64,000 bases of DNA, taken from the NCBI GenBank assembly GCA_034509735.1, contig JACGWO010000003.1, positions 5,270,001 through 5,334,000 on the forward strand, in the 5' to 3' direction. This document shows, in pieces, positions 24,871-36,950 of the stretch; position 1 is the first letter of the stretch, and each line of letters opens with the position of its first letter. The notes below the pieces were generated by a model. That model made no database searches. It had not been told where the DNA came from and was given only the letters and a program-made list of their open reading frames with translations. The position numbers were made by a program, and so were the translations under genes. This DNA is from Sesamum alatum (taxonomy: Eukaryota; Streptophyta; Magnoliopsida; Lamiales; Pedaliaceae).

Positions 24871-26873
24871 TGTTAGAATAGGTGACCATGTAAGCCAATT
24901 TTGGCAGGAATATGTAACCTATGTCTAGATAATTCTTTGGTATTTGATAAAAACATTTATGAATAAAGAAGTGAAAATTCATATGGCAATACTTTGTTTA
25001 CGTTCACTTATCTGCATTTACATTTCTGTTCACTACACAAACAAAGCCCACGGACTGAGAAACGATTTCGGGGACTGGGACTACGCTTGGAGGTAGGTCC
25101 ATGAAATCAGTCTTACCGAATCAGTCCGGAAATCTCCAAGTCAAGGAATCCCGAAAATGAGTACCGGGATTCCCTTTGAGACTTGCACTAAGCATCTGCT
25201 GTCGTATTTCATCGACGGGTGACGAACGTCATCTAAGCAGTGTTAGTGGGTCAGCATGCTAGGAAGCAACTGACTGAGGTGACTCGCGGGAACCGTCTTA
25301 CGGAGGACCTTGAGTATGGTCAACAAGGTATGACGTGTATTCCCGGTTCCAACAGTACAGGCCAAGTCCTTTGACTTGAGGAACTGCTGAGTTTACCTGT
25401 GCATCAGGTCTGTATCTTAGATATGGTGAGAGATTGCCAAAATACTCTTGAGTAGTCATAAGCCATGTCTAGTGCAGCTCGGGTGTACAAAGTGACAGTA
25501 GTTTCCAAGAAAGGATCTGTCTCCTGTCAAAAGGTATTGACAGTTGAGTCTCATGTATGCTCTGTGTCTTGTCCCTGAAATCTGTGGCCACAGTAACTGA
25601 ACAGAAGGGAAAGGTTTCCCTTGCGGCGTTTAGTAAGGACAGACCGACACTTAGGTCCAAAATGGGTACCTCCATTTTCCGTACCCTAGACCCTAAGTGA
25701 TGAGACCGAAGATAGAAGGACAAGTGTACTGTTAGAGCCTAAATGTTCATTCCCGAATATTTCACCTAGTCTCTAGTGCCATGGACCGTTGCTAGATGGC
25801 CACCCATGGTAACGGGCAGATTCTAGGAATCCGACCAAGTCTAGCTGAATGGTGAACCTAAAGAGTCACACACTATCCACACACACACACTTAGTATTTA
25901 ATTTGGAATTAAATATTGGAGTAAAGGAATGATTAAATTAGATTTAATCGGGTCCTATATTTTCTTGGAGAAATTTATTCCTTCTATTTGATCAAGGGAA
26001 TTAAATTAATAAATAAGATTTATTAAAGGGTTGATTTAAATGGGCTTAGAATAAATAATAATATTTATTTATTATATTATATTTATTCTTTTAGCCTTTT
26101 GGATTATTTAATGGGATTTAAATATTCCATTAAATTAAAATCAACGGTTGAGATGGAAAGGGGAGATGGAAGGCTAGGATTCGTCTGACTAGGTCAAACA
26201 CTAGTTTGACTAGGACTTTGACTAGGTCAAAATCCTAGTCAAATTAGAGTTTTTACAGTTGGAGTTTAAAGAGGATTAAACTCCTCCTCTATATAAACCT
26301 CTAGCTTCCCACAATTGAAGGATGATGATTCTTGAAAACACACACAACAGACACTCTCCCCTTCTCCTTACCTCTCGTCCGCCCCTCTCTCTTTCTCCAA
26401 CAAGAAAATATTTTTCTTAGTTCTTTTGTTCTTGGAACATTAGAACTTAGATGAATCAATACCGTTAATTGATAACGTGTTGTTGATTCATCCACTCCAA
26501 AAATATACACTTGTTCGTTGCTAGCACGACGTGCAAGATACGTGGGTGGATCGTGTGTCACAATTTGGAGGGTCTCAAGAACGAGATCTCGGTGCAAAAC
26601 GGGGAACAACGCGAGTAGCCGTTGAAGATGAAAACGACAACGGGTAGGTCTCGTTTTACTTTTTCATCCCTCTTTAATTTTCAACTCTATGGCCTCCATG
26701 ACTTCTTTACATGCTTTATGATCATGAGATACACCGAACGCCCGGGAACCTCAAGGGCACACCCCTTGAGCGTGTTCTTTTAAATTAAAAAGCATGCTTT
26801 ATTTTTCGTATGTTTATTTTTATCGCGCTTCCGCATTCGCGCAATTCCCGGGACGATCCACCGATTTCTTTCA
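24871..26873 (+). repeat. Solo LTR, sub-family B1, with target duplication AGATA
   Basis: TGTTAGAATAGGTGACCATG to CCGATTTCTTTCA, 2003 bp, with perfect 5-bp repeats AGATA (24866-24870, 26874-26878), inside repeat G. Confidence 0.96.
26184..26296 (+). promoter_or_regulatory. LTR promoter: W-box cluster and TATATAA
   Basis: The longest TTGAC cluster among the plus copies (26184-26242), with TATATAA at 26290-26296. Confidence 0.6.
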
Positions 26874-27211
26874 AGATAATCAAGGGATAGAGGTAATTAA
26901 GAGGGTTATGTTAGATTACTTTTTAACCCCCGCATGATGTTTCCTTAAATAGCATCTCGTGGATAGGTTAAGGACGATTTGGAGAATTCCATCGACTTAC
27001 CTTATTTAGACTAGTAGTATATATACAACCTCGTGGAAGGAGAATAGGAGGTGGTTTTGGAGAGGCATTTTTTTGTAACAATTGCTATGTATCGTGGATT
27101 GTACCCAATTCATTTATAAATAAAAGAGCATACTGTTAAATCTTTACGTTTCGTGTTGATTGAAATTGATCTTATTTAATTTTATCACATTTGATATTTA
27201 CGCAATATCAA

Positions 27212-27223
27212 TTGGCGCCGTCT
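27212..27223 (+). other. Primer-binding-site-like block of a Ty3/gypsy element
   Basis: TTGGCGCCGTCT directly after the LTR-like end CAATATCA. Blocks of this form follow the 5' LTR in many plant gypsy (Tat/Athila) elements. I do not assign the tRNA. Confidence 0.6.
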
Positions 27224-27262
27224 GTGCGAACGAGGCCGTGTGCCCGTCCCAAGCCCCTCATC

Positions 27263-27674
27263 TGAGGGGCTCATGATGTAGGCAAGCGTCCCACATTGAT
27301 TGCAGACGAAGAGCTTGGGTGGTTTATAAGCCCCAAGACCTCCTCTCAAGCGAGGCGCCTTTTTAGGACAAAACTATGAGACTCATATGTAGCCAAAATG
27401 GACAATATCTCGCACAATAGGACACCGATGAAGTTGCAAGCCGCATCATTTGGCACCGCCTTCTCCGATGAGGGGCTCATGATGTAGGCAAGCGTCCCAC
27501 ATTGATTGCAGACGAAGAGCTTGGGTGGTTTATAAGCCCCAAGACCTCCTCTCAAGTGAGGCGCCTTTTTAGGACAAAACTATGAGACTCATATGTAGCC
27601 AAAACAGACAATATCTCACACAATAGGGCACCGATGAAGTTGCAAGCCGCATCATTTGGCGCCGTCTTCTCCGT
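27263..27674 (+). repeat. Tandem duplication, two 206-bp units
   Basis: Unit 1 is 27263-27468 and unit 2 is 27469-27674, nearly identical, both starting TGAGGGGCTCATGATG. Each ends in a TTTGGC(G/A)CCG(T/C)CTTCTCC box that resembles the primer block at 27212. On the minus strand each has CTTATAAACC, possibly a TATA box. Confidence 0.9.
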
Positions 27675-28673
27675 TATTTTTGCTAGTGGTTCTGCCTCCA
27701 CCCACTTTGTGAAATAATCAACAGGAACGATCAAGTATTCCTTTTGTTCTACTGCTCGGTGCAATTTTTCCACTCTATCAATTCCCCACACGTCGAACGG
27801 GTAGGGGCTTTCTAGATTTTTCATAAATGTAGCCGGGTTGTGCAAGTCATTTGCATGCTTTTGACACAGGGAACATTTCCATACTATGGTTGTGGCGTCT
27901 TTCAATATGGTCGCCCAGTAATACCCTTGCCTTAAAACTTTTTTAGCAAGAGATCGGGCGCCTGAGTGATTGCCACAACTTCCTTCGTGTACCTCTCGAA
28001 GAACATATTTCGCCTTGTCAGGTCCTAAGCATTTCATAAGGGTTGAAGAGAATCCTCTTTTATACAACTCCCATATCAAGTAAGACAAACCTTGTCGCTC
28101 GTAGTTTGATCGTCCTCGCCTCCTTTGGGTCTTGTGTGAGTATCCCTTTTTGGAGATATTGGATGATTAGTGTTTTCCAGTGTTAGATCTCAGTTTCTCC
28201 CATGAGCACTTCTTGTCCATCTTCCCATTTATTATCTTTCTCCTTAACTTCTGGATGCGCTGCTAACAACAAGGTTACACTTCATCCTTTTAGGAAGTGT
28301 ATCGAACTTGCCATTTTGGCCAACTGATCTGCCACCGAATTTTCCTTTCTCGAAATCCATTGTAAAATGAATTCTTCGAATTTATCTCTTTCTGCTTGCA
28401 GCCTCACGAGGTATTTGGTCATTTTTTCTTATCGTGTGTCGTATTCTCCTCTGGCTTGATTAACTATGAGCTAGTGAGTCACTAAAGGCATGGACTCTTT
28501 TGCTCCTGCCGTGAGTATCAGTTTGCATCCTGCCAGGATGGCTTCATATCTGGCTTCGTTATTCGAGGCTGGGAACTCCAGGGTGATGGCATACTCTATT
28601 CTATCTCCTTTTGGGGTTTCAATGACTATTCCCACACCGCTTCCTGTAGAAATGGATTATCCATCGACAAACA
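27675..28673 (-). pseudogene. Ty3/gypsy (Tat-like) RNase H and integrase relic
   Basis: On the minus strand from 28673: RNase H (FVDG start, GSGVGIVIETPKGDRIEYA, EFPASNNEARYEA, LIVNQARGEYDTR), with several stops, then a linker. An open stretch from 28088 follows, with the gypsy integrase zinc domain (HEGSCGNH ... CSLCQKH) and the core start PFDVWGID ... VDYFTKWVEAEPL. The core ends after about 50 residues, where it is fused to the 206-bp repeat near 27675; the second catalytic Asp and the Glu are missing. Element C, inserted at 28674, cuts it upstream. The RNase H/integrase style fits the Tat lineage. Confidence 0.85.
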
Positions 28674-30888
28674 TGTTAGAATAGGTGACCAGAAAGCCAA
28701 TTGGATTTGGCGATTTTTGGTAATATTTAGCAATCTTTGTTGACTTGATGAATATAGTAAGTATTCATCCGTGGCACTATGTGTTTGTTGTGCTTACTGA
28801 TTACGTTAAACGACGTTTTAACCTCACAATAAATGCCCACAGACCAATTAGATAACCCATGTACTTGAGCTGCGCATTGGATGGCATCTACGAAACCAAC
28901 TTCTGAGGTTGGTCTGGAATGTTCCAAGTCGAGGACCTCGAGACAGGGCATCGAGGGTCCTACAGAGACTTGCACTAAGGATTGCATTCATTGGATGATT
29001 GTCGTGTTTCATCGGCGACAGACGTTGGACGTCTATGCAGTATTAGTGGGTTAGTTGACATGGGTGTTAGCTGACTGAAATTGACTCGCAGGAATCGTCA
29101 TATGGAAGCCTTGAAGGCTTGGTCGGTATGATTGGAATTCTCGGCTCCGATAGTACGAGATTAGTCCTTGGAATTGAGGAAATCATAGCAGTCACATGCA
29201 TATGAAGGTTGTATCTAGGGTCTGGCAAGAGATATCTGTATCTGGGATACGTTCATCATAAGCTTTATCCAGTGCAGTCGGAATATGTATTGAGGACGGT
29301 GGATTCCAAGATAGGATCCTGTCAGTATATGACAGTCGAGTCTCCTATGCACTCTGAGATGGTTTAAGCTCTTTAAAGTCTGTGGCCACAGCGATTGGTC
29401 GAGTAGGAATGGTTCCTACGTCGATCAATAGAGCAGATATGTCTCGAGTTATTGAGCATAGTTGTCTAGTCCAGGATGGAAACCGACGCGCAATTCCATG
29501 CCTTAGACTAAGACCGGAGATGGATGATGGAAAGACTGTACTTGTATGGAATTCGGGAGCCTAAATGTTCATGCCAACATTCACCTAGTCTCTAGTGCCT
29601 TGGACCGTTGCGAGACGGCTACCCATGGAGACGGGCGTTTTTTTCGATTAATGGTTAATCGGAAAACAGTTAATTAAATTAGATTTAATTGAAAAATTGT
29701 GTTGGACACAAGCCCAAGTCTAGCTGAGGGTGAAACCTAATGAGTCACACACAAATCACTTTGGATTTGGCGGAATTAATTTAGAATTAATTCTAGAAGA
29801 AGCGAATAAATTTAATCGGATTAAATTTATTCAAGAGAGAAAATAAATGATTGGATCATTTATTGAGAAATCCATTTGATGGATGGTCCAAGAATTAATT
29901 AATTGGACTAAGAACCTTTAAATTAATTAGATTAATTTATTGAGTTTTGGCTAGAATAATTGATTGGATCAATTATTCTTAATTTGGATTAATTGGATTT
30001 ATTTAATTGGATTACATAAACTATTGGAATTCAACTGGATTGAGATTAATTAAATTAATTAATGCCCAATGGATACATGTTTGGACTTTATTTAATTTGA
30101 TTAAATACAAGTCCAAAAACATAAAGATCCAAGTCTATTTTTCCATGCAAGTTAAAGCTAGTTAAAGAGGAGTTTCAACTCTTCACATATCACATGATGA
30201 GCACGAAAATTTGCTGATTCGTGGGTGGTTTTCTCCTGCTATCATGTGTGGTGGATGTGCTAGAAGTGTGTGTATGTGGAAGTTGCCTTAGAGGTTACTT
30301 ATGTAGGTGGTTTTTTGAACTCTACATTCTACATACAAAAAACAACTTTGCTAGACATTTACTTTACTAACTTGCTTCATTTTTTGCTGGAGAATTAAGC
30401 CATAAACATCTCTGAAAATTCTCTCTAAGTGTTCTTTTCTTTTGGAAAGAAAAGAACTTAGAACATTCTAAAGATCACTAATTGATAGTATTGCTTTGGA
30501 ATTGTTTTCTTCTTCTCTTCACTATATTTTATCTAGCAATAAACTATAGTTTGGATCCTTTGTGTGGTGTGGACAATACTTAGAGGAGTTCTAAGTTGAG
30601 ATCTCAAGTGGACATACAAGGAGAAACGGAAAAGGAACAACGCTAGAAGCCGTTCTACGTAAATACGAACAAAGGTTGGTTTCTATTTACATTTTATGTA
30701 TCTTCTTGTTTTTAATCCTTTAGCGACATGTCCAGCATCTTCTACTCTTTTATTCATGCTCTTGACATACACCGAACGCCCGGGAACTTCAAAGGGAACA
30801 CCCCTTTGAACCCGTTTATATATTATGATTTAAATTCATGTTTTTTTACGCTTCCGTTGCGTTTCCCGGGCCGTACCCGATTCTTTTA
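28674..30888 (+). repeat. 5' LTR, sub-family C, 2215 bp
   Basis: Starts TGTTAGAATAGGTGACCAG and ends CCGATTCTTTTA before the primer site; the terminal CA has become TA. It diverges from A and B except at the first 25 bp and at the core block (29582-29640 and 29718-29755) shared by all sub-families. Confidence 0.9.
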
Positions 30889-30889
30889 G

Positions 30890-30901
30890 TGGTATCAGAG
30901 C
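30890..30901 (+). other. Primer binding site, initiator-Met tRNA (element C)
   Basis: TGGTATCAGAGC, one base after the LTR end. Confidence 0.92.
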
Positions 30902-32768
30902 CCGGTTCGGTGTTGTGGCTATAGGATTTACATGTTATTATGTGTTGAGCATGTAGAACATGTTTAAATTGCTTTTGGAAAGCATGTTTATGGCTTTAAA
31001 GCATGATAATATGTGTAGAAAATATGGGTTAATTTTGCTTTTAAAATTATAGATATCCATGCATTTTTCAGAATTTGATTTTCTGTAAATTCATGTTTAT
31101 GTTTCAGTTTTATAGCAGAACTTAAAAAAAAAAAAAAAGAGAAAAAGTGAAAAAACGGTGCCGGCCGCCCGGTAGGGGCAGCAGGTGCGCGCCCGTGCGT
31201 GCAGGCAGGGGCGCCTACGTGCGCGGCGCGCGCACGGCCGTCTGGCAGCACTGTTTTTGTGCCGTTTTTCCGGAAAATTTGAACTTTTCTGATTTCTGCT
31301 AGTTTTCTAAAATTATTAATTTTGGCATATTTTAATTGTTAAATTTGATTTTTCTAAAATTATTTTTTATGCCTTGGATTATTATGGAAATGGTTTCCAA
31401 ACAAAAAAAAATAGTTTGTACATTGGATGTATAGTTGATATCCATATTTTTAATTGCATTGTTAATATGGTATTTTATGCATTTTTATTATGTTTATGGT
31501 TTTAGGTATTGGATATCTATGAATATATACATGGGATGTATTTATTTGTTGGCATGTTTATATTTGATATAAATGTGTTTTGTTGTTGTTTATTTGATAA
31601 ACAATAAGGATGATCACTAGCCCATTGGCTTATGTATGGTTTAATTTATTGTTGGGTGAGGCCTGCGTGCCTCTTTGTTTTTATTCCTTCTTTCGTTTTT
31701 AGCCTTGGAATAATAAAGTTTTTTTCCTCTCTTTTAATGTACTCCCCCCGACTTATGATTGGGGTTTCTTTTAAGTTGTAATGAGAGTAGATTAGGTTGT
31801 GAGTCTTTAGTTTATTAATGTAAGTTTCCATGGAGATGAAGGCCCAGAAGAGGTCCGTTGGACGGAGGCCATGAAGGAAGGCCCAAGAAGAACAAAGAAT
31901 GATTTACAAGGCCCTATTAGAATGATAATGGGATGTAAAAATTTTAATAGTGTAGGCTTACCCTAGATTGACCATAGATCCACTGCGGGCTCAGTGGATC
32001 ACTTAGGAACGGGCTTGTGATCATCCTACAGGGGCGTGATAGTCTTCTTTTGCATGTGTTTAATGTTTTAAATGCTTTGATGTATGATGTGTTTGGAATG
32101 CATCTATTTACATTGAATGTTTAAAACTTGAGCATGCAAAACACTAATAATGATGAGGTCTCGGTCTTAATAAACACTATAACTCTCACTTGGATGGTCC
32201 AAGTAAATATTAGGCCCAAAATGGAATTAAAATCAAATGGTTTGATTATTCCAAGCCTTCCATCCATAGCAATGTAGTGAGGAAGTTACTTTCACCCATT
32301 CGTGGTCTCACGAGTCGTGGCACGTTTGGAATGGAAGAAAGTTGCACTGTTGTTGTGAACGAATGGAATATACTCCTATTTTCCTGTCTCACGAGTCATG
32401 GGGGGGCGATAGTTGAGATATTAATTTGGTTGATGGCTCGGGCCCTAACGCTAAGTAACATGATTCGCTTGGAGTCCTTCGGATCATGTGAAAAGGCGAG
32501 GCAAAATATCTTGGGGATCTCATTGGATGAAAATGGTATTGGATACCTCCCACAAAGCCTTTCCCATGTGAATCGTAAAAGCGGGGCATGAAGAATTGCG
32601 TTTGTGGACTCCAAGCCCACTAGGAAATGGTTTCCCGAAAACCCCACTTGAGAGTGGTGGGTTTTTTTGAAGAAATAGTGGGAGGGGTTTATGAGTAAAG
32701 ACCAAGTCTTAACTTCAACTCAATATTATAATAATCTACTAAATTCCTGCTTTACTTTTTGAATGTAG
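30902..32768 (+). promoter_or_regulatory. Leader of element C
   Basis: GC-rich tract (31150-31250); long-range arms GGATGATCACTAGCCC (31608-31623) and GGGCTTGTGATCATCC (32011-32026), with one mismatch; hairpin GATCCACTG-CGGGCT-CAGTGGATC (31977-32000); near-palindromes (32305-32319, 32386-32400); hairpin ACATGAT/ATCATGT (32458-32489); hairpin TCTCAT/ATGAAA (32518-32532, one mismatch); 16-mer AATCGTAAAAGCGGGG (32571-32586). Confidence 0.8.
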
Positions 32769-33497
32769 ATGTCTAAGAATCCACTTGCTCTAATTCTTGA
32801 GACTAACAAATTTGATGGAACAAACTATAACGATTGGCTACGAAATTTGAGGATTGTCCTACATTTCGAAAACCAGGCTTACGTTCTGGATAAGCCTTTT
32901 CCTCGGGTCTTGCCGGAGGGATCGTCGTCAGAAGAGTGTTCGACATTCAATGAATGGCAGGAGGACAACTGCAAGGTCCGCAGCATCATACTGGCATCCA
33001 TGACTAATGAGATCCAGAAGCAGTAATGATTGGCTGGATGATGTCAGCTCGATAATGCTTCGCATGAAAGACATTTATGCTGTACCGGACCAGCATATTA
33101 GATATGCCAGCGACGAAGGCATTTTTCGGAGCTAAGATGATAGAAGGGTTGTCTGTACACCAGCATGGAGTGATGAATGCTATCCCTTTAGTGGAGAAGC
33201 TCAAAGACCTCCGAGCTGATTCTTGGTATAGAGACGTACATCGACGTGATCCTTCAGTCTTTTACTCCCTCCTTTTGACCCGTTTATCGTTATCTATAAC
33301 ATGAATGGGCTTGAAAAAGACCTTCATGAGTTGATAAACGTGTTGGTGCAATAGGAGGCAACGATTGAAAAGTCTGCGCCATCAATATTGGTGGGGAGGC
33401 TTCGACCTCAAGAGCGAAAGGCAAAGGGGCCGGACGCTGGAGGAGGAAAAAGGGTAAGACAGAATCAGCCGCTGCAAGCGCTCAGAGCGCTCCTGTT
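32769..33497 (+). pseudogene. copia gag relic (element C)
   Basis: Starts Met-Ser-Lys-Asn with ETNKFDGTNYNDWLRNLRI. It is open to 33026, where one inserted base in the QKQYERLDD region shifts the frame; further shifts and a stop follow (near 33352). The basic Lys-rich stretch (33420-33470) is present, but the zinc knuckle is lost because the E-type LTR interrupts at 33498. Confidence 0.9.
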
Positions 33498-33904
33498 TGA
33501 AAGCCTTGGGTAGGCGTGTGGATCATCCCCGGAATACGACGAATGCGGAAGCGCGTTATAAATTTAAATTACAAAATTTAAACATGCATAATACGTATAA
33601 AATAAAACACGTTCAAGGGGTGTGCCCTTGAAATTCCTGGGTGTTCGGTGTATCTCATAAACTAAAATAAGCATGCATAGCAATTATGGAGGGCCATAGG
33701 ATTTGTAAAAATAAAAGGAAGACGAAAACGTAAAAAGAGACTTACCGGTTCGTCATTTTCCTCTTCTAACCGGTACTCGCGTTGTTCCCCGACTTGCTCC
33801 AAGATCTCGTATGTGAGATCCTCTAATTCGTGACACGCAATCCGCCCACGTATCTTATACTTCGTGCTAGCGACGAACAAGTGTTTTGGAGAGGACGGAT
33901 CAAC
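33498..33904 (-). repeat. LTR fragment E (3' end of a copia LTR)
   Basis: On the + strand it starts TGAAAGCCTTGGGTAGG, then GGATCATCCCCGGAAT and the conserved block with GTGTTCGGTGTATCTCAT (compare B LTRs). It ends at 33904, where LTR F is inserted; about 1.6 kb of the LTR is missing here. Confidence 0.85.
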
Positions 33905-34113
33905 TGTTAGAATAAGTGACCAGAAAGTCAATTGGATTGGTTTTCTGGAAACTATTCGTCATCTTTATCAAAGTAATATTATACTGATGAGATAAAGTAA
34001 GTATTCATCATTGGCAAAATGTGTTTGTTGTGCTTACTACTTACATTTGAATGGTGTTTCAATGTCACAACAAATGCCCACCAGACTGATTGGTAAAACC
34101 ATTGAGTTGAGCT
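33905..34113 (+). repeat. LTR fragment F, start of a copia LTR, runs into the gap
   Basis: TGTTAGAATAAGTGACCAG start typical of the group, about 209 bp, then N. It is closest in layout to LTR C. The preceding TCAAC (33900-33904) is the candidate target duplication. Confidence 0.8.
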
Positions 34114-34613
34114 NNNNNNNNNNNNNNNNNNNNNNNNNNNNNNNNNNNNNNNNNNNNNNNNNNNNNNNNNNNNNNNNNNNNNNNNNNNNNNNNNNNNNNN
34201 NNNNNNNNNNNNNNNNNNNNNNNNNNNNNNNNNNNNNNNNNNNNNNNNNNNNNNNNNNNNNNNNNNNNNNNNNNNNNNNNNNNNNNNNNNNNNNNNNNNN
34301 NNNNNNNNNNNNNNNNNNNNNNNNNNNNNNNNNNNNNNNNNNNNNNNNNNNNNNNNNNNNNNNNNNNNNNNNNNNNNNNNNNNNNNNNNNNNNNNNNNNN
34401 NNNNNNNNNNNNNNNNNNNNNNNNNNNNNNNNNNNNNNNNNNNNNNNNNNNNNNNNNNNNNNNNNNNNNNNNNNNNNNNNNNNNNNNNNNNNNNNNNNNN
34501 NNNNNNNNNNNNNNNNNNNNNNNNNNNNNNNNNNNNNNNNNNNNNNNNNNNNNNNNNNNNNNNNNNNNNNNNNNNNNNNNNNNNNNNNNNNNNNNNNNNN
34601 NNNNNNNNNNNNN
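34114..34613. other. Assembly gap, 500 N
   Basis: Exactly 500 N between LTR F and the last codons of an A-type pol. The round number suggests a placeholder for unknown length. The missing sequence must include the rest of LTR F and most of another element. Confidence 0.95.
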
Positions 34614-34715
34614 GATCCACTTACTAAGCCCGTGTCGCAAGTTGCCCATACTCAGCATCTGGATAAGATGGGTTTTGAGGTCTATGGGTGATTGGCTTTA
34701 GGTCAAGTGGGAGAT
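34614..34715 (+). pseudogene. End of copia pol (RNase H tail) and polypurine tract
   Basis: DPLTKPVSQVAHTQHLDKMG tail, like that at 20290-20350, up to a stop at 34689-34691; then AAGTGGGAGAT (34705-34715) before the LTR. The rest of the element lies in the gap. Confidence 0.85.
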
Positions 34716-36947
34716 TGTTAGAATAGGTGACCAGAAAGCCAATAGGTTTGGCGATTTGTAACCTATTATACAACTCGATGTAATTGTAATATTATTATGT
34801 GATGAATAAAGTGAGTGTTCGTCACTATTGGTACCTACTTTGTTGTGCTCACTTTACATTTGTTAAAACGGTGTTTAACTTATATCGCAACAAAGCCCAC
34901 AGACCATGGATAACAACTCGTGCAGTTGGGCCACGCATTGGATGGTGGTCATGAAACCAAACTGATTAAGAGTTGGGTCTGAAACGTTCCAAGTCGAGGA
35001 CCTCGAGACAGGGCATCGAGAGTCCTATTGAGACTTGCATCAAGAGTCGTGTTCATTGGATGAGTGCCGTGTTTCATCGGCGACAGGCGTGGGACGCCTA
35101 CACGGTCTTGATGGGTTGGTCGACTGGGGTCGAGCCGACTGGACTGACTCGCGGGGATCATCATATGGAAGCCTTGGAGGCTTGGTCGGTATGATTGGAT
35201 TCCCCGGTTCCGATAGTACGGGAGTAATCCTCAGACTTGAGGAATCATGGCAGTCACGTGCACAGGACGGCTGTATCTTGGATCTGGCGAGAGGTGATCA
35301 TTCTGTAAGATGATCATTATAAGTCTTGTCCAGTGCAGTCGGAATGTGTAGCGAGGACGGTGGATTCCAAGAAGAGGATCCGTCCCCTGTCAGTATGTGA
35401 CAGAGGTATCTCCTATGCACTCGGAGACACGTTCATGCTGTTTGAAGCTGTGGCCACAGTGGTTGGTCGAACAGGGAATGGTTTCCTGTGTCGACGCAAT
35501 GAAGCATACGTGGTCTCGAGTATTAAGCATAGATGCCTAGTCAAGGATGGGAACCGACGCCCAATTCCATACCCTAGACTAAGGCCGGGAGACGGTAGAC
35601 GGAAGGATCGTACCCGTACGGAATCGGCGCCTAAATGTTCACGCCAATTCACCTAGTCTCTAGTGCCATGGACCGTTGCTAGACGGCCACCCATGGTAAC
35701 GGGCCCTTGTGGGACACGGGCCCAAGTCTAGCTGAGGGTGAACCTAAAGGGTCACACACAAATCACCGAGGAGGTTGAGAGATCAACTTGGAGTCAATCT
35801 CGAAGGATAAAATAAGTAATTGGATTACTTAAGGGAAAGTCCATTGGATGGACGGGCCGATATTGTATCGGGCTTTCATTTAATCGGTAAATTGGATTTT
35901 CGATTAAATATGGAAAGTTGAGATGTTGAGACGTTGGATCTTTTAATTGGATTAAAAGATCAACGGGAATAATTTAAGTGGACATTAAATTGGATTTAAT
36001 ATTGGGATCGTCGTAATTGGATTACGATAAAACCCGGTCCGTTAAATTATACCCGAGAGGAGAAATAATTCCTAATTTGGAATAGGAAGAAGTTGGACTT
36101 CTTCCCTTAATTAAATATGGCCGACATGCTCCCTTGGAGGAAGCAAAATCAGCCATGTTTTCATGCTAGGTGGTATGTTGACTTGTCTCTTTTGGAAAGA
36201 GACAAATCAACTCCAATCAAGCTCTTCCCTTTTGGTATGATTTGATCATACCATAAATTTTGGTAGGCTTGATTGAAAGAATTGATGGTGATTGATTGGA
36301 ATGAATCTAGACATCCTTGGATGAACCTAGACACATTCCAATAATCACATTAATTATGTATATATATATTAGAATATACAACACCTAGCAAAAGTGATTC
36401 ATTATTCATCTTTTTCTAGGAAAAAGAGAAGACAAAAATCCTCTCCTTTCTCTCAAAATTTCGTGCTCCCTCCCTCTCTTACACTTGTGTTCTTCACTTG
36501 ATTTTGAATCAAGAAGAAGAACAAAGTAAGTTTAAGAGAACACTAATTCATAGTGTTCTTCTCTTAAACCGATTCCTTCCTAAACCCGTTCTTTTCTAGC
36601 AAGAAGAACGTGTGTTTCTTCCGGTGTGGTGTGGATCACCTTTGGAGAATCCATACGTTTGGATTTCGTGAGCATTCCGGAGAAGGAACAACGCTAGTAG
36701 CCGGGAGCATACGCTAAACAATCAAAGGTAACGGTTTATTACGCTTTGATTGATTTCATTTGTATATCTATGCCCTATGTGTTTAAATATATGTTTTAAT
36801 ATTTACACATCCTACATCGAACGCCCGGTTGAGCACCCAAGGGTACACCCCTTGGGATTTGCGTATTTTGAATTTGATTTAAATTTACGCACTTTCTCGA
36901 CTTTCTCGCTTCCGCTCGCGCTCCCGGGCGGATCCGCTTGTCCTTCA
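34716..36947 (+). repeat. 3' LTR, sub-family A, 2232 bp
   Basis: TGTTAGAATAGGTGACCAG to GCTTGTCCTTCA. It is followed by AGTG and then the pol of element 4 on the minus strand. AGTG is also how the leader starts after an A LTR, so this may be a recombination junction rather than a clean insertion edge. Confidence 0.92.
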
Positions 36948-36950
36948 AGT

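Larger units (their letters stand above)
24807..27210 (+). repeat. LTR-like repeat G, plus copy (gypsy type), split by a solo copia LTR
   Basis: About 395 bp net. After the inserted LTR (24871-26873) it holds a TATA-like TATATATACAACC (about 27017-27029) and AATAAAAGAG near the end. It stops at GCAATATCA, right before a TTGGCGCCGTCT primer-site-like block. That is the architecture of a short Ty3/gypsy LTR. Confidence 0.7.
28674..33497 (+). mobile_element. Element C: Ty1/copia sub-family C, 5' half
   Basis: LTR, primer site, leader and broken gag on the plus strand, inserted in the minus-strand gypsy RNase H. It ends at 33497, where an E-type LTR fragment is inserted in gag. The missing pol and 3' LTR may lie in or beyond the assembly gap. 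Confidence 0.9.

Noticed and set aside
34011..34691. Frames of about 200 codons spanning 34114-34613
   Set aside because: They are open only because of N bases.
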